A DNA stretch of 64,000 nt from Maribellus sediminis. GTDB taxonomy: Bacteria > Bacteroidota > Bacteroidia > Bacteroidales > Prolixibacteraceae. The notes under the pieces are model-generated. The model saw only the letters and a list, made by a program, of their open reading frames with translations, searched no databases and had not been told where the DNA came from. The DNA is taken from the NCBI RefSeq assembly GCF_011799805.1, contig NZ_WXUB01000008.1, positions 81,584 to 145,583 of the forward strand, in the 5' to 3' direction. The position numbers were made by a program, and so were the translations under genes. Of this stretch, positions 35,339-43,839 are shown piece by piece (position 1 is the stretch's first letter; each line of letters begins with the position of its first letter).

Positions 35339-36073
35339 ATGAAGAAATTATTTTTTCTTATTCTGATCGCCGTAGGATTTGCGGCTTGTGACAAATCGTT
35401 CGAAGAACCTGTTCAAGACGACCTGGTGTTAAAAGGTGCTAAAAAAAGTGAAACAGGTTGTGTGAGTCTGAAGGATGGATCGTTGGTGTATGCTGACGGT
35501 CATTACCTGGAAGGACAAGCAATTCCGGTTTGTTTCGACATGTATGGCTACAACTACCAGGCACACATGTTCAACGGATCTTATTTTAATGCTTACGCCG
35601 GACGCCCGGGAACAGCTTTGCCTCCGTATGAAGGTGATGATGAAGCGTATCTCGCAGAAAATCCCGAAGCTGAGAGTAACTCGTTATGGCCTTATCGTAA
35701 CGATGTACTTATTATGAAGTGGAACGATGCCTGGCTGGCAAATTCAGATTGCGACTCCGATGGTGTTCTGGATCGCCATTATGGTTTTGATAGCTACATT
35801 GGTTCAGGAGCCTGGTTAACCAATCACATTTCGGGTGTCACAGTAAATGAAGATGGTTCAGAATGCAAATGGAATTATTTTACCAAAATTATTGCGGTTC
35901 CTGAAGACGCTCAAAAAGTAGATGGAATTTGGTACACTGCAGAAGGTACTGAAATTGGCCCTGTTATCTGGGGGCAGTTTGCAACCATTCAGGAAGTTTC
36001 AAACGATCCTTGTACCGGTGATAATGGTTTGTTATACAAGAGTATGGATCATACCGGCTTTGGTGGTTGGTAG
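35339..36073 (+). CDS. lipoprotein of unknown function
   Basis: A 244-aa lipoprotein. The signal peptide MKKLFFLILIAVGFAAC ends at Cys17. The mature protein is rich in Tyr, Asp and Gly (CFDMYGYNYQAHMFNGSYF, DGVLDRHYGFDSYIGSGAW) and looks like a compact beta-rich extracellular domain. A DCDSDGVLDRHY loop could bind calcium. I do not recognise a family. Its first 35 residues are very close to those of the lipoprotein at 38511, though the bodies differ. A terminator follows. Confidence 0.75.
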   Translation: MKKLFFLILIAVGFAACDKSFEEPVQDDLVLKGAKKSETGCVSLKDGSLVYADGHYLEGQAIPVCFDMYGYNYQAHMFNGSYFNAYAGRPGTALPPYEGDDEAYLAENPEAESNSLWPYRNDVLIMKWNDAWLANSDCDSDGVLDRHYGFDSYIGSGAWLTNHISGVTVNEDGSECKWNYFTKIIAVPEDAQKVDGIWYTAEGTEIGPVIWGQFATIQEVSNDPCTGDNGLLYKSMDHTGFGGW

Positions 36074-36098
36074 CTAAAACCAAATAGAAATTCAAGAT

Positions 36099-36128
36099 AA
36101 GCCATCCGTTTTCGGGTGGCTTTTTTTA
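36099..36128 (+). terminator. terminator after lipoprotein gene
   Basis: AAGCCATCCG pairs with CGGGTGGCTT around TTTT and is followed by a T run. Confidence 0.85.
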
Positions 36129-36305
36129 TTGACAACATTACTATTGTCCCGGTTTCAACCAAATGAGCTGGTTTACGTATACGAAGTCGGTAAAAGTTCT
36201 GAAAAATAGCAACAATGATTGGAATTGGAGAGATAGTATTTAATAATGCGGGACGATTTCAACGCTCGGCACGTATTATTTCAGTTACAGGTCGTATTAA
36301 AATAA

Positions 36306-36404
36306 ATGGTCATGATTATTCTATTGGCATATGCGATCCTGATGCTTATTGTTATTTCAGTGATGATGTATTTAAGTTATCGGGATCTGAAACATCATGA
36401 ATAA
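36306..36404 (+). CDS. small transmembrane peptide 1 (32 aa)
   Basis: ATG at 36306 (or 36312) to TAA, 32 codons. One hydrophobic helix MIILLAYAILMLIVISVMM is followed by a short polar tail YLSYRDLKHHE. It is an evident paralogue of the peptide at 37835, which ends YLSYRDLKQNH: the YLSYRDLK motif is identical in both, while the DNA has diverged at silent sites (AGTTATCGGGAT versus AGTTACCGCGAT). That pattern indicates selection on protein sequence. No known small-protein family is recognised. An overlapping 61-codon ORF in another frame is less convincing. Confidence 0.6.
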   Translation: MVMIILLAYAILMLIVISVMMYLSYRDLKHHE

Positions 36405-36504
36405 CCGAGCGACGGCGATTGCCGAAACATAACTCAGGTTGTTAAATGAGACGGAAGTTTTGTAGAGGGGGGAATGTGTCGCTTTCAGATCTTAAGTCAA
36501 GTAC

Positions 36505-36990
36505 TTATTTCTTTTCATCAGCATTTTTGTGATTTTCCAGGTAGGCCATAAATTCCAGGTTATACAGCAAACAATATTTTTCAAGCAACCTAAAGCCATC
36601 TCCGGTCAGGTCAAATACTTGAGGGAAATATTTGACTAAAAGTGCTTTGGCTTTCAGGTGTAACCGTTCCGAATATTCAGAGATCGTGTATTCCTGTAAT
36701 CTTGCATTTACTACACGTTCCATTGCGCTAACTTCATCCTTGAGTCTTATTTCGGTGTAGTTGTTATCTTTGTCTATAACCGATTCGGCACTTCCCCATA
36801 TTTGAGTGGCATAATTCTGAAGTTGATGATTAAGCACTTCCTCATTTTTAAATTCCTGTTGTGAGTTAGCCTTAATCTCAGACAGTTCATGCGTGAAATC
36901 AACACGAAATCGTTTTAGAAATTTGTCAATCTTCTGAAATTCGGTACTTAACCTAAACTGAAAGTCGCTGTTAAAATCCTGATTCTCCAT
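36505..36990 (-). CDS. hypothetical helical protein, 161 aa
   Basis: I do not recognise this protein. It is predicted to be almost all alpha helix, probably with coiled coils (FRLSTEFQKIDKFLKRF, RLKDEVSAMERVVNARLQEY) and has no signal peptide or membrane segment. The C-terminal part ends YCLLYNLEFMAYLENHKN. The tRNA-Thr gene lies 94 nt upstream on the same strand. It has many charged residues and the codon use of a real gene. Confidence 0.65.
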   Translation of the reverse strand: MENQDFNSDFQFRLSTEFQKIDKFLKRFRVDFTHELSEIKANSQQEFKNEEVLNHQLQNYATQIWGSAESVIDKDNNYTEIRLKDEVSAMERVVNARLQEYTISEYSERLHLKAKALLVKYFPQVFDLTGDGFRLLEKYCLLYNLEFMAYLENHKNADEKK

Positions 36991-37083
36991 GTTACTACAA
37001 CAAACTTAAACCAGAAAAGGTTAATGAAGCAGTGCAATGAGCACATAATTAGATGTTTAAGGATGTGTTAGGCAGGTATCTTG

Positions 37084-37156
37084 AGCCTCTCACGGGACTC
37101 GAACCCGCGACCTGCTCATTACGAATGAGCTGCTCTACCAACTGAGCTAAAGAGGC
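37084..37156 (-). tRNA. tRNA-Thr (CGU anticodon)
   Basis: Cloverleaf on the minus strand. The acceptor stem is GCCTCTT with GAGAGGC; the D arm reads GCTCAGTTGGTAGAGC; the anticodon stem GCTCA/TGAGC holds loop TTCGTAA, so the anticodon is CGT; the T arm is CGGGTTCGAGTCCCG. No CCA is encoded. Accessory genes lie on both sides, but no integrase was seen. Confidence 0.93.
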
Positions 37157-37234
37157 AATTTTGTTACACTAAATAAATTAATTTCCATGGATTTCGCAAT
37201 AGGCGACTTAAGCACAAAACAGCTGTCAATAAAA

Positions 37235-37266
37235 ATGCAAAAGCCTTCTGGCTAAACAGAAGGCTT
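37235..37266 (-). terminator. minus-strand terminator before tRNA-Thr
   Basis: AAGCCTTCTG (37241-37250) and CAGAAGGCTT (37257-37266) form a perfect 10-bp stem. On the minus strand TTTTGCATTTTT follows. It would end a leftward transcript that has no protein gene, so a small RNA is possible upstream. Confidence 0.6.
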
Positions 37267-37414
37267 ATAAGATTCAATTTAAAAGAAATGTTTTATCACA
37301 CCTTAATTGGATAGTTGAGGGAGGCGTTGTCTACTTTAAGTAAACCAATCATTTTTGAACAGCGACGTTCAATCTAAAAGACCCTTATTTTTTATCTCAA
37401 AGTCGTAATTTCAA

Positions 37415-37454
37415 TGATAACGCGGTTATCGTGCAACTCTTTACGAGTTAAGGT
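37415..37454 (-). other. hairpin element, copy A
   Basis: On the minus strand: ACCTT, a hairpin AACTC-GTAAA-GAGTT, then TTGCAC, then the palindrome GATAACCGCGTTATC (37416-37430). Twenty-five of 28 nt are identical to copy B at 38388-38415 in the opposite orientation. Upstream on this strand, TATGTTTG (37505-37512) is a perfect -7 element, and the terminator at 37241 lies downstream, so a small RNA of about 260 nt is conceivable. Confidence 0.45.
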
Positions 37455-37834
37455 CTGTATCTTCAAAACGGATAGTAAGTATCCAAAGCTGTTTAAAGTT
37501 TTGCAAACATAGTGCCATGTTTGTCAAGTGTCATTAAATGAGTTGTTTATGGGTCTTTCTGAGTTTCGTGAGTGTACCAGATATGGAATAATCCCACTCA
37601 ATTTTTAATTTCGGGACAGCTCCGGAAGCTACTTTCAAGTGTATTTCAGATTACTTCAAAATTCACTTTTAGTGCGCCGAATTTCCAATCGCTTTTGTTG
37701 CTATGTGGCTACATATGAACAATTTGTGTTTGATAAGTTTTTTAGGGCCAGGGATTTAGCAAGCCTTTATTCTTGTAACTTTAAAACATACTAATATCGA
37801 TGTCATTGTTGTGTATCGAACTAAAATCGGAATT

Positions 37835-37927
37835 ATGACAGCAATTATTACTTACATGATCCTGTTGCTAATGGTGGTTTCAGTTGTAATGTACCTGAGT
37901 TACCGCGATTTGAAACAGAATCACTAG
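37835..37927 (+). CDS. small transmembrane peptide 2 (30 aa)
   Basis: ATG to TAG, 30 codons: MTAIITYMILLLMVVSVVM, a single transmembrane helix, then YLSYRDLKQNH. The same motif and architecture occur in the peptide at 36306, 1.5 kb away. It is too short for standard gene callers. One orientation (polar tail inside) is likely from the basic residues. Possible roles include a membrane-complex subunit or a type I toxin; neither can be shown from sequence. Confidence 0.6.
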   Translation: MTAIITYMILLLMVVSVVMYLSYRDLKQNH

Positions 37928-38377
37928 AGAGGTTCGGCCAGTCTAACCCCCTGTTTTACCGGATCGGAATAAACAAATCTCCGTTCTGAATATATCCTGC
38001 ACCGCCAAAAATTCCCTTCTATTTTGTATTAAATTTAGTAGTTCTTCTTCTCCAAATACTCTATTTGACTGAGGTGAATTATTAATGGGTTTAATAATCA
38101 GCTACTTAGGGTTTATTGTGAACATAAATATTTCAATTTGTATATACATTGATTTCCTGTTGGTCAGCGCCTGGGCTGCTTTCGTCAACCAATGGGTATT
38201 TTATGTTTAACATATGTGTAGCAAAACGTGCTGTAAATCAAGCATATGGATGTCTTAAAAGTGAACAAATAGTTGGTTTTTAGGATCAAAGGTTGTAACT
38301 TTTTTCTCCCTTATAAAAAACTATTTGAATACAGAATTAGCCAAATAATAAACAAAATGCTAGCAGTTGACGATAAA
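37928..38377. other. intergenic region, one doubtful ORF
   Basis: AT-rich stretch with no supported gene. A 41-codon hydrophobic ORF (38085-38210, MGLIISYLGFIVNINI...) is open, with a Trp/Phe-rich end (WAAFVNQWVFYV), but it has no homologue here and may be chance. Confidence 0.35.
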
Positions 38378-38415
38378 ACCTTGCTCAAAAGAGTTGTGCG
38401 ATAACCGTGTTATCA
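38378..38415 (+). other. hairpin element, copy B
   Basis: ACCTT, CTC-AAAA-GAG, then TTGTGC, then the palindrome GATAACCGTGTTATC (38400-38414). It lies 96 nt before the lipoprotein gene at 38511. A third hairpin TTTGA/TCAAA follows within 30 nt; copy A also has a TTGAAC/GTTCAA hairpin after it. The palindrome could be an operator, or the whole a structured RNA. Confidence 0.45.
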
Positions 38416-38510
38416 AAAGCTATCCATGCTACTGTTTGACGAACGTTCAAATGAACCTGTTATTAATGATGCCTTCAACCTTCTAATTAAAAACGAAAAT
38501 CAAAAAAATT

Positions 38511-39368
38511 ATGAAAAAACTTTTTTTGTTGTTAATGATTGCTGCATTTTTTGCGGCCTGTGAAAAAACTGATCCTGTCGCCGATATGGAAGGCGACGTT
38601 CTTCTAAAATCAACTGCCGATGACGGTGTAAAACTCGTTGGTGAGCACTTTAATCTTAACATTATCGGTGTTAAGGAGAAAACTATGGACGATGACATTG
38701 CTGCCGGTAATGTGATATTTGTTCATCTGTTAGGCGAGACTCAAATTGGACTAGTTCATGGCGATGATTATGCCGTGCTCGACAAAAACGGAACAGATGA
38801 AGATGGAGCTTTGTTCCAGCTTCCCGATCCCGGATTTGAGCCTTACGTTACAGAGCTTCCATGGGGATTCGATACTGAAACAGATTATTCGGTTTATGCC
38901 CGTCCCCTCGGAAAGCCTATGACCGGTGCGACAATAACTACCATGGCCGAACTTTCAGAAATTGCTGACCTGATTGCAGCGACCGAAGATAAAAAAACAG
39001 TTAGGTTGTGGGAGAATCTGGTTGACAATTACGGAGAGACTTTGCTTATTACATGGGGTGAGTTTATTCCCAATCCTATTAGTTTTGAACGTTTAAAAGG
39101 AAAGCAAACTTTCCAGAATGTTACAGCTGAATTACTATCAGTAGTGTATGAAATAGATGTGACTTACGATTCTGACGGCGACGGTGTGATCACTGACGCA
39201 GATGTGACATTGACATTTCATGTACGCATTCCAATATTTAACGAACTTTTGGAAGGCGAATACTGGAAATATGACAACGATGGTTTGAAACTTCTTCAAT
39301 TACGTTTCTATCCATGGGGAACAGATATGACCATGGAAGACATTGAAGACGGCTGGGATACACTGTAG
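38511..39368 (+). CDS. lipoprotein with EF-hand/dockerin-like loop
   Basis: A 285-aa lipoprotein. The signal peptide MKKLFLLLMIAAFFAAC ends at Cys17. The body is beta-rich with short Asp/Gly turns. DSDGDGVITDADV near residue 225 is a calcium-binding loop of EF-hand or dockerin type (single copy). No family is recognised. The N-terminal 35 residues resemble those of the lipoprotein at 35339. The hairpin element copy B lies just upstream and might regulate it. A terminator follows. Confidence 0.75.
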   Translation: MKKLFLLLMIAAFFAACEKTDPVADMEGDVLLKSTADDGVKLVGEHFNLNIIGVKEKTMDDDIAAGNVIFVHLLGETQIGLVHGDDYAVLDKNGTDEDGALFQLPDPGFEPYVTELPWGFDTETDYSVYARPLGKPMTGATITTMAELSEIADLIAATEDKKTVRLWENLVDNYGETLLITWGEFIPNPISFERLKGKQTFQNVTAELLSVVYEIDVTYDSDGDGVITDADVTLTFHVRIPIFNELLEGEYWKYDNDGLKLLQLRFYPWGTDMTMEDIEDGWDTL

Positions 39369-39387
39369 TTAGCTTGATAAAAAACTA

Positions 39388-39416
39388 AGGGCAGCATTTC
39401 AATGTTGCCCTTTTTC
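39388..39416 (+). terminator. terminator after lipoprotein gene
   Basis: AGGGCAGCAT pairs with ATGTTGCCCT (one G-T pair), with TTTTT after it. Confidence 0.8.
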
Positions 39417-39485
39417 ATGTGATAAGGCGCAGAACGACAACCTATTCAAATAGTCAATGACTATTTTACATTTTCTTTCAAAACT

Positions 39486-39519
39486 AAAAAGCCCCTCCAT
39501 CAAGCGATGAAGAGGCTCT
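39486..39519 (-). terminator. lysS terminator
   Basis: On the minus strand AGCCTCTTCATC pairs with GATGGAGGGGCT around GCTT (12 pairs, two of them G-T) and TTTTT follows. Confidence 0.8.
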
Positions 39520-39542
39520 TATATAATCTGGTTTTATTTTTA

Positions 39543-41249
39543 CTATGATAGTGTGACTGTCAAACCTGCATCGGTATTATCAACTTTGGCAACATTCTTT
39601 TTGGTGAGTCCTTTTATGGCTTTGTCCCATTTTTTGTTGCTGAGTTCCGATTTCGTTTTCAATACATTCAAATCAACCGGAGATTCAGTTTTCAGGAGTT
39701 CGAAAACCACTTTTTCGTCGTCGGTTAATTCCACTGCTTTTTTCTCAGGTTTCATTTGCGGGAAGAACAACACATCCTGTATTGACGGACTGTTGGTCAT
39801 AAACATGGTCAGTCGGTCCATGCCGATTCCCATTCCCGATGTTGGTGGCATTCCGTATTCCAAAGCGCGCAGAAAATCCTGGTCGATAAACATCGCTTCA
39901 TCGTCACCTTTTTCCGAAAGTTTTAACTGATCCTGGAAACGTTCGCGCTGATCGATTGGATCGTTCAACTCAGAATAGGCATTTGCCAACTCTTTACCGG
40001 ATACCATCAACTCGAAACGCTCGGTGAGTTCCGGATTATCGCGGTGCTTTTTAGTCAACGGCGACATCTCAACCGGGTAATCGATAATAAATGTTGGCTG
40101 GATATAATGGTGTTCACATTTCTCTCCGAATATTTCATCGATCAGTTTGCCTTTGCCCATGGTTTCATCATTCTCGATGTCGAGCTTGTCGCAAATCTCA
40201 CGAAGTTCGGCTTCCGTTCTTCCGTTGATATCGTAACCGGTGTGCTCCTTAATGGCTTCGGCCATGGTTACACGCGGATAAGGGGCTTTATAATCAATAA
40301 CGTGTTCGCCCAGTTGTACTTTAGTTGTTCCGTGCAAAGCCATGGCAACGCGTTCACAAATTTCTTCGGTGAACGACATCATCCATTTATAGTCTTTGTA
40401 CGCCACGTAAATTTCCATCACGGTAAACTCAGGATTATGTGTGCGGTCCATTCCTTCGTTGCGGAAATCTTTCGAGAATTCATACACGCCTTCAAAACCA
40501 CCAACAATCAAACGCTTCAGGTAAAGTTCGTTGGCAATACGCATGTAAAGCGGCATGTTCAGCGCATTGTGGTGCGTGATGAACGGACGTGCCGCTGCTC
40601 CACCCGGAATCGGTTGAAGAATTGGTGTTTCTACCTCGTGATAACCATATTCGTTGAACATCTGGCGCATGGTATTGTAAATCTTCGTGCGCTTGATGAA
40701 TGTGTCTTTTACCTGCGGATTAACAATCAGGTCGACATAACGCTGGCGGTAACGTTGTTCGGCATCGGTAAAAGCGTCGAAAGTTTTACCTTCTTTTTCT
40801 TTTACGATTGGCAGCGGACGCAGCGATTTACTTAGCACCGTAACTTCCTTTGCATGAACAGTAAGTTCGCCCATCTGAGTAATAAAAGCAAAGCCTTTTA
40901 CGCCAATGATGTCACCAATGTCGAGCAGTTTCTTGAATACTTCGTTATAAAGTGTTTTGTCTTCGCCGGGGCAAATTTCATCGCGGTTCACGTAGATCTG
41001 AATACGACCTTCGTGATCCTGAATTTCAGCAAACGCAGCTTTACCCATTATCCTGCGACTCATAAGTCGGCCGGCAATTACCACTTCCTGAAAATTGTTT
41101 TCTTCTTCCTTATAATTCTCCTTTATTTCTACTGAAGTAGTATTTACATGAAACTGTGCAGCGGGGTAGGGCTCAATTCCAAGTTCTCGCATTTTTTGAA
41201 GCGAATTCCTTCTGATAATTTCTTGTTCGCTTAATTCCTGATGACTCAT
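39543..41249 (-). CDS. lysS: lysyl-tRNA synthetase (class II)
   Basis: A 568-aa class II synthetase charging tRNA-Lys. The N-terminal OB-fold anticodon-binding domain is at about 55-165. Motif 2 includes [20 protein letters not shown], and motif 3 includes [12 protein letters not shown]. About 70 residues follow the catalytic core ([19 protein letters not shown]...), a tail also found in other Bacteroidetes LysS. A -7 element TATCTTTG (minus strand, 41342-41349) lies about 90 nt upstream, back to back with the recJ promoter. Confidence 0.96.
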   Translation of the reverse strand: MSHQELSEQEIIRRNSLQKMRELGIEPYPAAQFHVNTTSVEIKENYKEEENNFQEVVIAGRLMSRRIMGKAAFAEIQDHEGRIQIYVNRDEICPGEDKTLYNEVFKKLLDIGDIIGVKGFAFITQMGELTVHAKEVTVLSKSLRPLPIVKEKEGKTFDAFTDAEQRYRQRYVDLIVNPQVKDTFIKRTKIYNTMRQMFNEYGYHEVETPILQPIPGGAAARPFITHHNALNMPLYMRIANELYLKRLIVGGFEGVYEFSKDFRNEGMDRTHNPEFTVMEIYVAYKDYKWMMSFTEEICERVAMALHGTTKVQLGEHVIDYKAPYPRVTMAEAIKEHTGYDINGRTEAELREICDKLDIENDETMGKGKLIDEIFGEKCEHHYIQPTFIIDYPVEMSPLTKKHRDNPELTERFELMVSGKELANAYSELNDPIDQRERFQDQLKLSEKGDDEAMFIDQDFLRALEYGMPPTSGMGIGMDRLTMFMTNSPSIQDVLFFPQMKPEKKAVELTDDEKVVFELLKTESPVDLNVLKTKSELSNKKWDKAIKGLTKKNVAKVDNTDAGLTVTLS

Positions 41250-41341
41250 TTTAACTTCACTTTTATAATTGTCGGTGCTCAGATCAGAACTTCAAATTGC
41301 AATGTTGCCTTTTGTTTGAACTGTCTGTTGAAAAATCGGGG

Positions 41342-41349
41342 CAAAGATA
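41342..41349 (-). promoter_or_regulatory. lysS -7 element
   Basis: TATCTTTG on the minus strand, an exact TAnnTTTG, about 93 nt before the lysS start. The upstream TTTG is not clear. Confidence 0.5.
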
Positions 41350-41441
41350 ATAAAACTAGTTGCTTATGAATTCTAAGTTAGGCGAAACCAAAAATTTATA
41401 GTGCGATTTTATGATTTGTTTCGATATGAACGGGCATTTTG

Positions 41442-41449
41442 TATCTTTG
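41442..41449 (+). promoter_or_regulatory. recJ -7 element
   Basis: TATCTTTG, exact TAnnTTTG, 34 nt before the recJ ATG. TTTG at 41415-41418 lies 23 nt upstream, a little farther than ideal. Confidence 0.55.
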
Positions 41450-41482
41450 CACATTCATTGGAAAAATATTCACAAGCGCGGC

Positions 41483-43207
41483 ATGGACAAAATTTGGGAC
41501 TTAAAGAAACAAGGCGACCAAAACGAGGTAAAACACCTCTCTGCGGCGTTGAATGTTAACATGGTGATCGCCAGGCTACTGGTTCAGCGTGGCATAAAAA
41601 CCTATAACGAAGCAAAAGCCTTTTTTCGACCCCGACTCAGCGATCTTCACGATCCGTTCCTGATGAAGGACATGGACAAGGCGGTTGAACGTTTACAGCG
41701 AGCTGTTGACAACCAGGAAAAAGTGATTGTTTATGGCGACTACGATGTGGATGGAACAACATCGGTAGCGCTGATGTACCAGTTCCTGAAACAGCGAATT
41801 AAAGAAATTGAATATTATATTCCCGATCGATACAGCGAGGGCTACGGTATTTCGCCCAAGAGTATTGATTATGCCGTAGAAAACGGATTTACACTGGTGG
41901 TAGCGCTTGACTGCGGTATAAAAGCAGTTGAAAAAATCGGGAAAGCCAAGGAGCGCGGTCTCGATTTTATTATTTGCGATCACCACAATCCGGGGGATCA
42001 AATACCGCCGGCAGCGGCAGTACTCGATCCAAAACAACCGGAATGTAACTATCCTTATAAAGAACTTTCGGGTTGTGGCGTAGGTTTCAAATTGCTTCAA
42101 GCCTACTCGAAACATAACGATATTGATTACGAGGAAATATACGATCTGCTCGATCTGGTAGCTGTGAGTATTGCTGCCGACATTGTGCCTATTACCGGGG
42201 AAAACAGGGTGCTGGCTTATTACGGATTGAAGAAACTGAATTCGAATCCGGGAGTTGGCCTGCAAACCATCATCAATTTTGCCGGTATCAACGGAAGCGA
42301 GATCACCATCAGTGACATTGTTTTTAAAATTGGTCCGCGTTTGAATGCTTCAGGAAGGATTGAACACGGAAAAAAATCGGTGCAGATCCTGGTGTCCGAC
42401 GACGAAGATAAATCAGATCTTTTGGGTGAAGAAATCGACTCGTTTAACGAGATCCGTAAAACCCTCGATCGCGATATTACCCAGGAAGCCCTGGACATGA
42501 TTGAAGGCAACGAAGAGTTGAAAGACATGAACAGTACGGTGTTGTACAATCGCGACTGGCACAAAGGTGTGGTTGGTATTGTGGCATCACGCGTTACCGA
42601 GCAGTATTACCGGCCAACGGTTATTTTAACTGAATCGAATGGCATGGCAACAGGTTCGGCACGTTCGGTACGCGACTTCGATTTGTATGAAGCGATCGGG
42701 CAATGCAGCGATCTGCTCGAATCGTATGGCGGGCACATGTATGCTGCCGGTCTTACGATGAGGATTGAAAATATTCCGGCGTTCAAACAACGTTTCGAAG
42801 AAATTGTGACCCGTCAGATTACCGATCAGCAACAAATACAGACCGTTGAGGTAGACGCCAAAATCACGCTGAGCGAGATCACACCACGTTTTTTCAGAAT
42901 ATTAAAACAGTTTGCACCTTTTGGACCACATAATATGACCCCGGTTTTTGTTACCGAAGATGTTTTCGATGCAGGTACCAGCCGTTTGGTTGGTAAAAAT
43001 AAAGAGCACCTAAAACTCGACTTGGTGGAACCTGATGTCAACTCGGGAATTTTTCCCGGAATTGCGTTTAACCAATCGGATGCTTACGATCTGATCACCT
43101 CAGGATCGCCTTTCGATATTTGTTATTCGATTACGGAAAATGAATACCGGGGGAAAACCAACCTGCAGCTGTTTATCCGCGATATCAAGAAAAGGGATAT
43201 TTTCTAA
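41483..43207 (+). CDS. recJ: single-stranded-DNA-specific exonuclease RecJ
   Basis: A 574-aa 5'-3' exonuclease on single-stranded DNA, acting in recombination and mismatch repair. The DHH-family motifs are VYGDYDVDGTTSVAL, ALDCGI, ICDHHNPG and, later, SIAADIVP; a DHHA1 domain contains SARSVRDFDLYEAI and GGHMYAAGLTM. An OB-like C-terminal domain completes it. Start 41483 (MDKIWDL) preferred; the longer ORF would begin at or before the -7 element. Its stop overlaps that of the convergent HAD gene by 3 nt. Confidence 0.95.
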   Translation: MDKIWDLKKQGDQNEVKHLSAALNVNMVIARLLVQRGIKTYNEAKAFFRPRLSDLHDPFLMKDMDKAVERLQRAVDNQEKVIVYGDYDVDGTTSVALMYQFLKQRIKEIEYYIPDRYSEGYGISPKSIDYAVENGFTLVVALDCGIKAVEKIGKAKERGLDFIICDHHNPGDQIPPAAAVLDPKQPECNYPYKELSGCGVGFKLLQAYSKHNDIDYEEIYDLLDLVAVSIAADIVPITGENRVLAYYGLKKLNSNPGVGLQTIINFAGINGSEITISDIVFKIGPRLNASGRIEHGKKSVQILVSDDEDKSDLLGEEIDSFNEIRKTLDRDITQEALDMIEGNEELKDMNSTVLYNRDWHKGVVGIVASRVTEQYYRPTVILTESNGMATGSARSVRDFDLYEAIGQCSDLLESYGGHMYAAGLTMRIENIPAFKQRFEEIVTRQITDQQQIQTVEVDAKITLSEITPRFFRILKQFAPFGPHNMTPVFVTEDVFDAGTSRLVGKNKEHLKLDLVEPDVNSGIFPGIAFNQSDAYDLITSGSPFDICYSITENEYRGKTNLQLFIRDIKKRDIF

Positions 43208-43839
43208 ACCCAACCGTTTTTTAGTAATTCCCCAAGATTATCCAGTACGGGAGCTCCGGTGCTTTTCAGGCGTCTTGCCGATTGATGCCCGTCGGCGATT
43301 AAAATACATTTTATGCCAAGTTGTTCGGCTACTTCATAATCATGAATGGTGTCGCCGATCATCACCGCATTGTCTTTGCTGATTTTGTTTTGCTCAATCA
43401 GTTGTTCCCCGCGTTCGATCTTTGATGTGGCATAATGGTGATTGAGTCCGGCAATAGCATCGAAATAGTCGAAAATTCCTTGTTGTTTCAGCGTTTTTTC
43501 AAGCATATCTTCCTGCATGGCAGATAAAACAAATTGCTTGTTGCCTTTATTTTGAAGATGAGCCAAAACTGCATTTGCAGCGGGATGTAGCGAGCAGTGT
43601 TCTACTTTATCGTTGTACAGGTCAATGAATTCGCGTGCCGGTATTGCAAAATCTTCTTTGCTAAAATCGAATCCTATTGCGGCATAATAATCTTTAACCG
43701 GAAAGGAGAACACTTCTTTGTAATGGTTATGGCTCAACAGTGGTAACTGTCTTTTTTCAAGTAAAACATTAATCGAGGCAATGCAATGATCGAGGTCGTT
43801 GAGCAATGTACCGTTCCAATCCCAAATAACCGACTTCAT
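43204..43839 (-). CDS. HAD-superfamily phosphatase (Gph-like)
   Basis: A 211-aa HAD hydrolase. The nucleophile motif is DWNGTLL near 7-13 (WDWNGT variant of DxDxT), motif II is VLSAMQ, and motif IV is MIGDTIHDYEVA. The helical cap is of the phosphoglycolate-phosphatase type. Substrate unknown. Asn instead of the second Asp in the DxD motif (D-W-N) is found in a recognised subset of HAD enzymes. It begins one nucleotide inside the stop of the preceding acyltransferase gene. Confidence 0.88.
   Translation of the reverse strand: MKSVIWDWNGTLLNDLDHCIASINVLLEKRQLPLLSHNHYKEVFSFPVKDYYAAIGFDFSKEDFAIPAREFIDLYNDKVEHCSLHPAANAVLAHLQNKGNKQFVLSAMQEDMLEKTLKQQGIFDYFDAIAGLNHHYATSKIERGEQLIEQNKISKDNAVMIGDTIHDYEVAEQLGIKCILIADGHQSARRLKSTGAPVLDNLGELLKNGWV

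Noticed and set aside
36215..36400. 61-codon ORF overlapping small peptide 1 in another frame
   Set aside because: No homology in the window, odd composition, and the overlapping 32-codon frame has a paralogue with a conserved tail.
37084..37156. tRNA-Thr as an integration site of a genomic island
   Set aside because: No integrase and no repeat of the tRNA 3' end was seen nearby, though accessory genes flank it.
38085..38210. 41-codon hydrophobic ORF
   Set aside because: No paralogue or supporting signals; kept only as a note in the gap entry.
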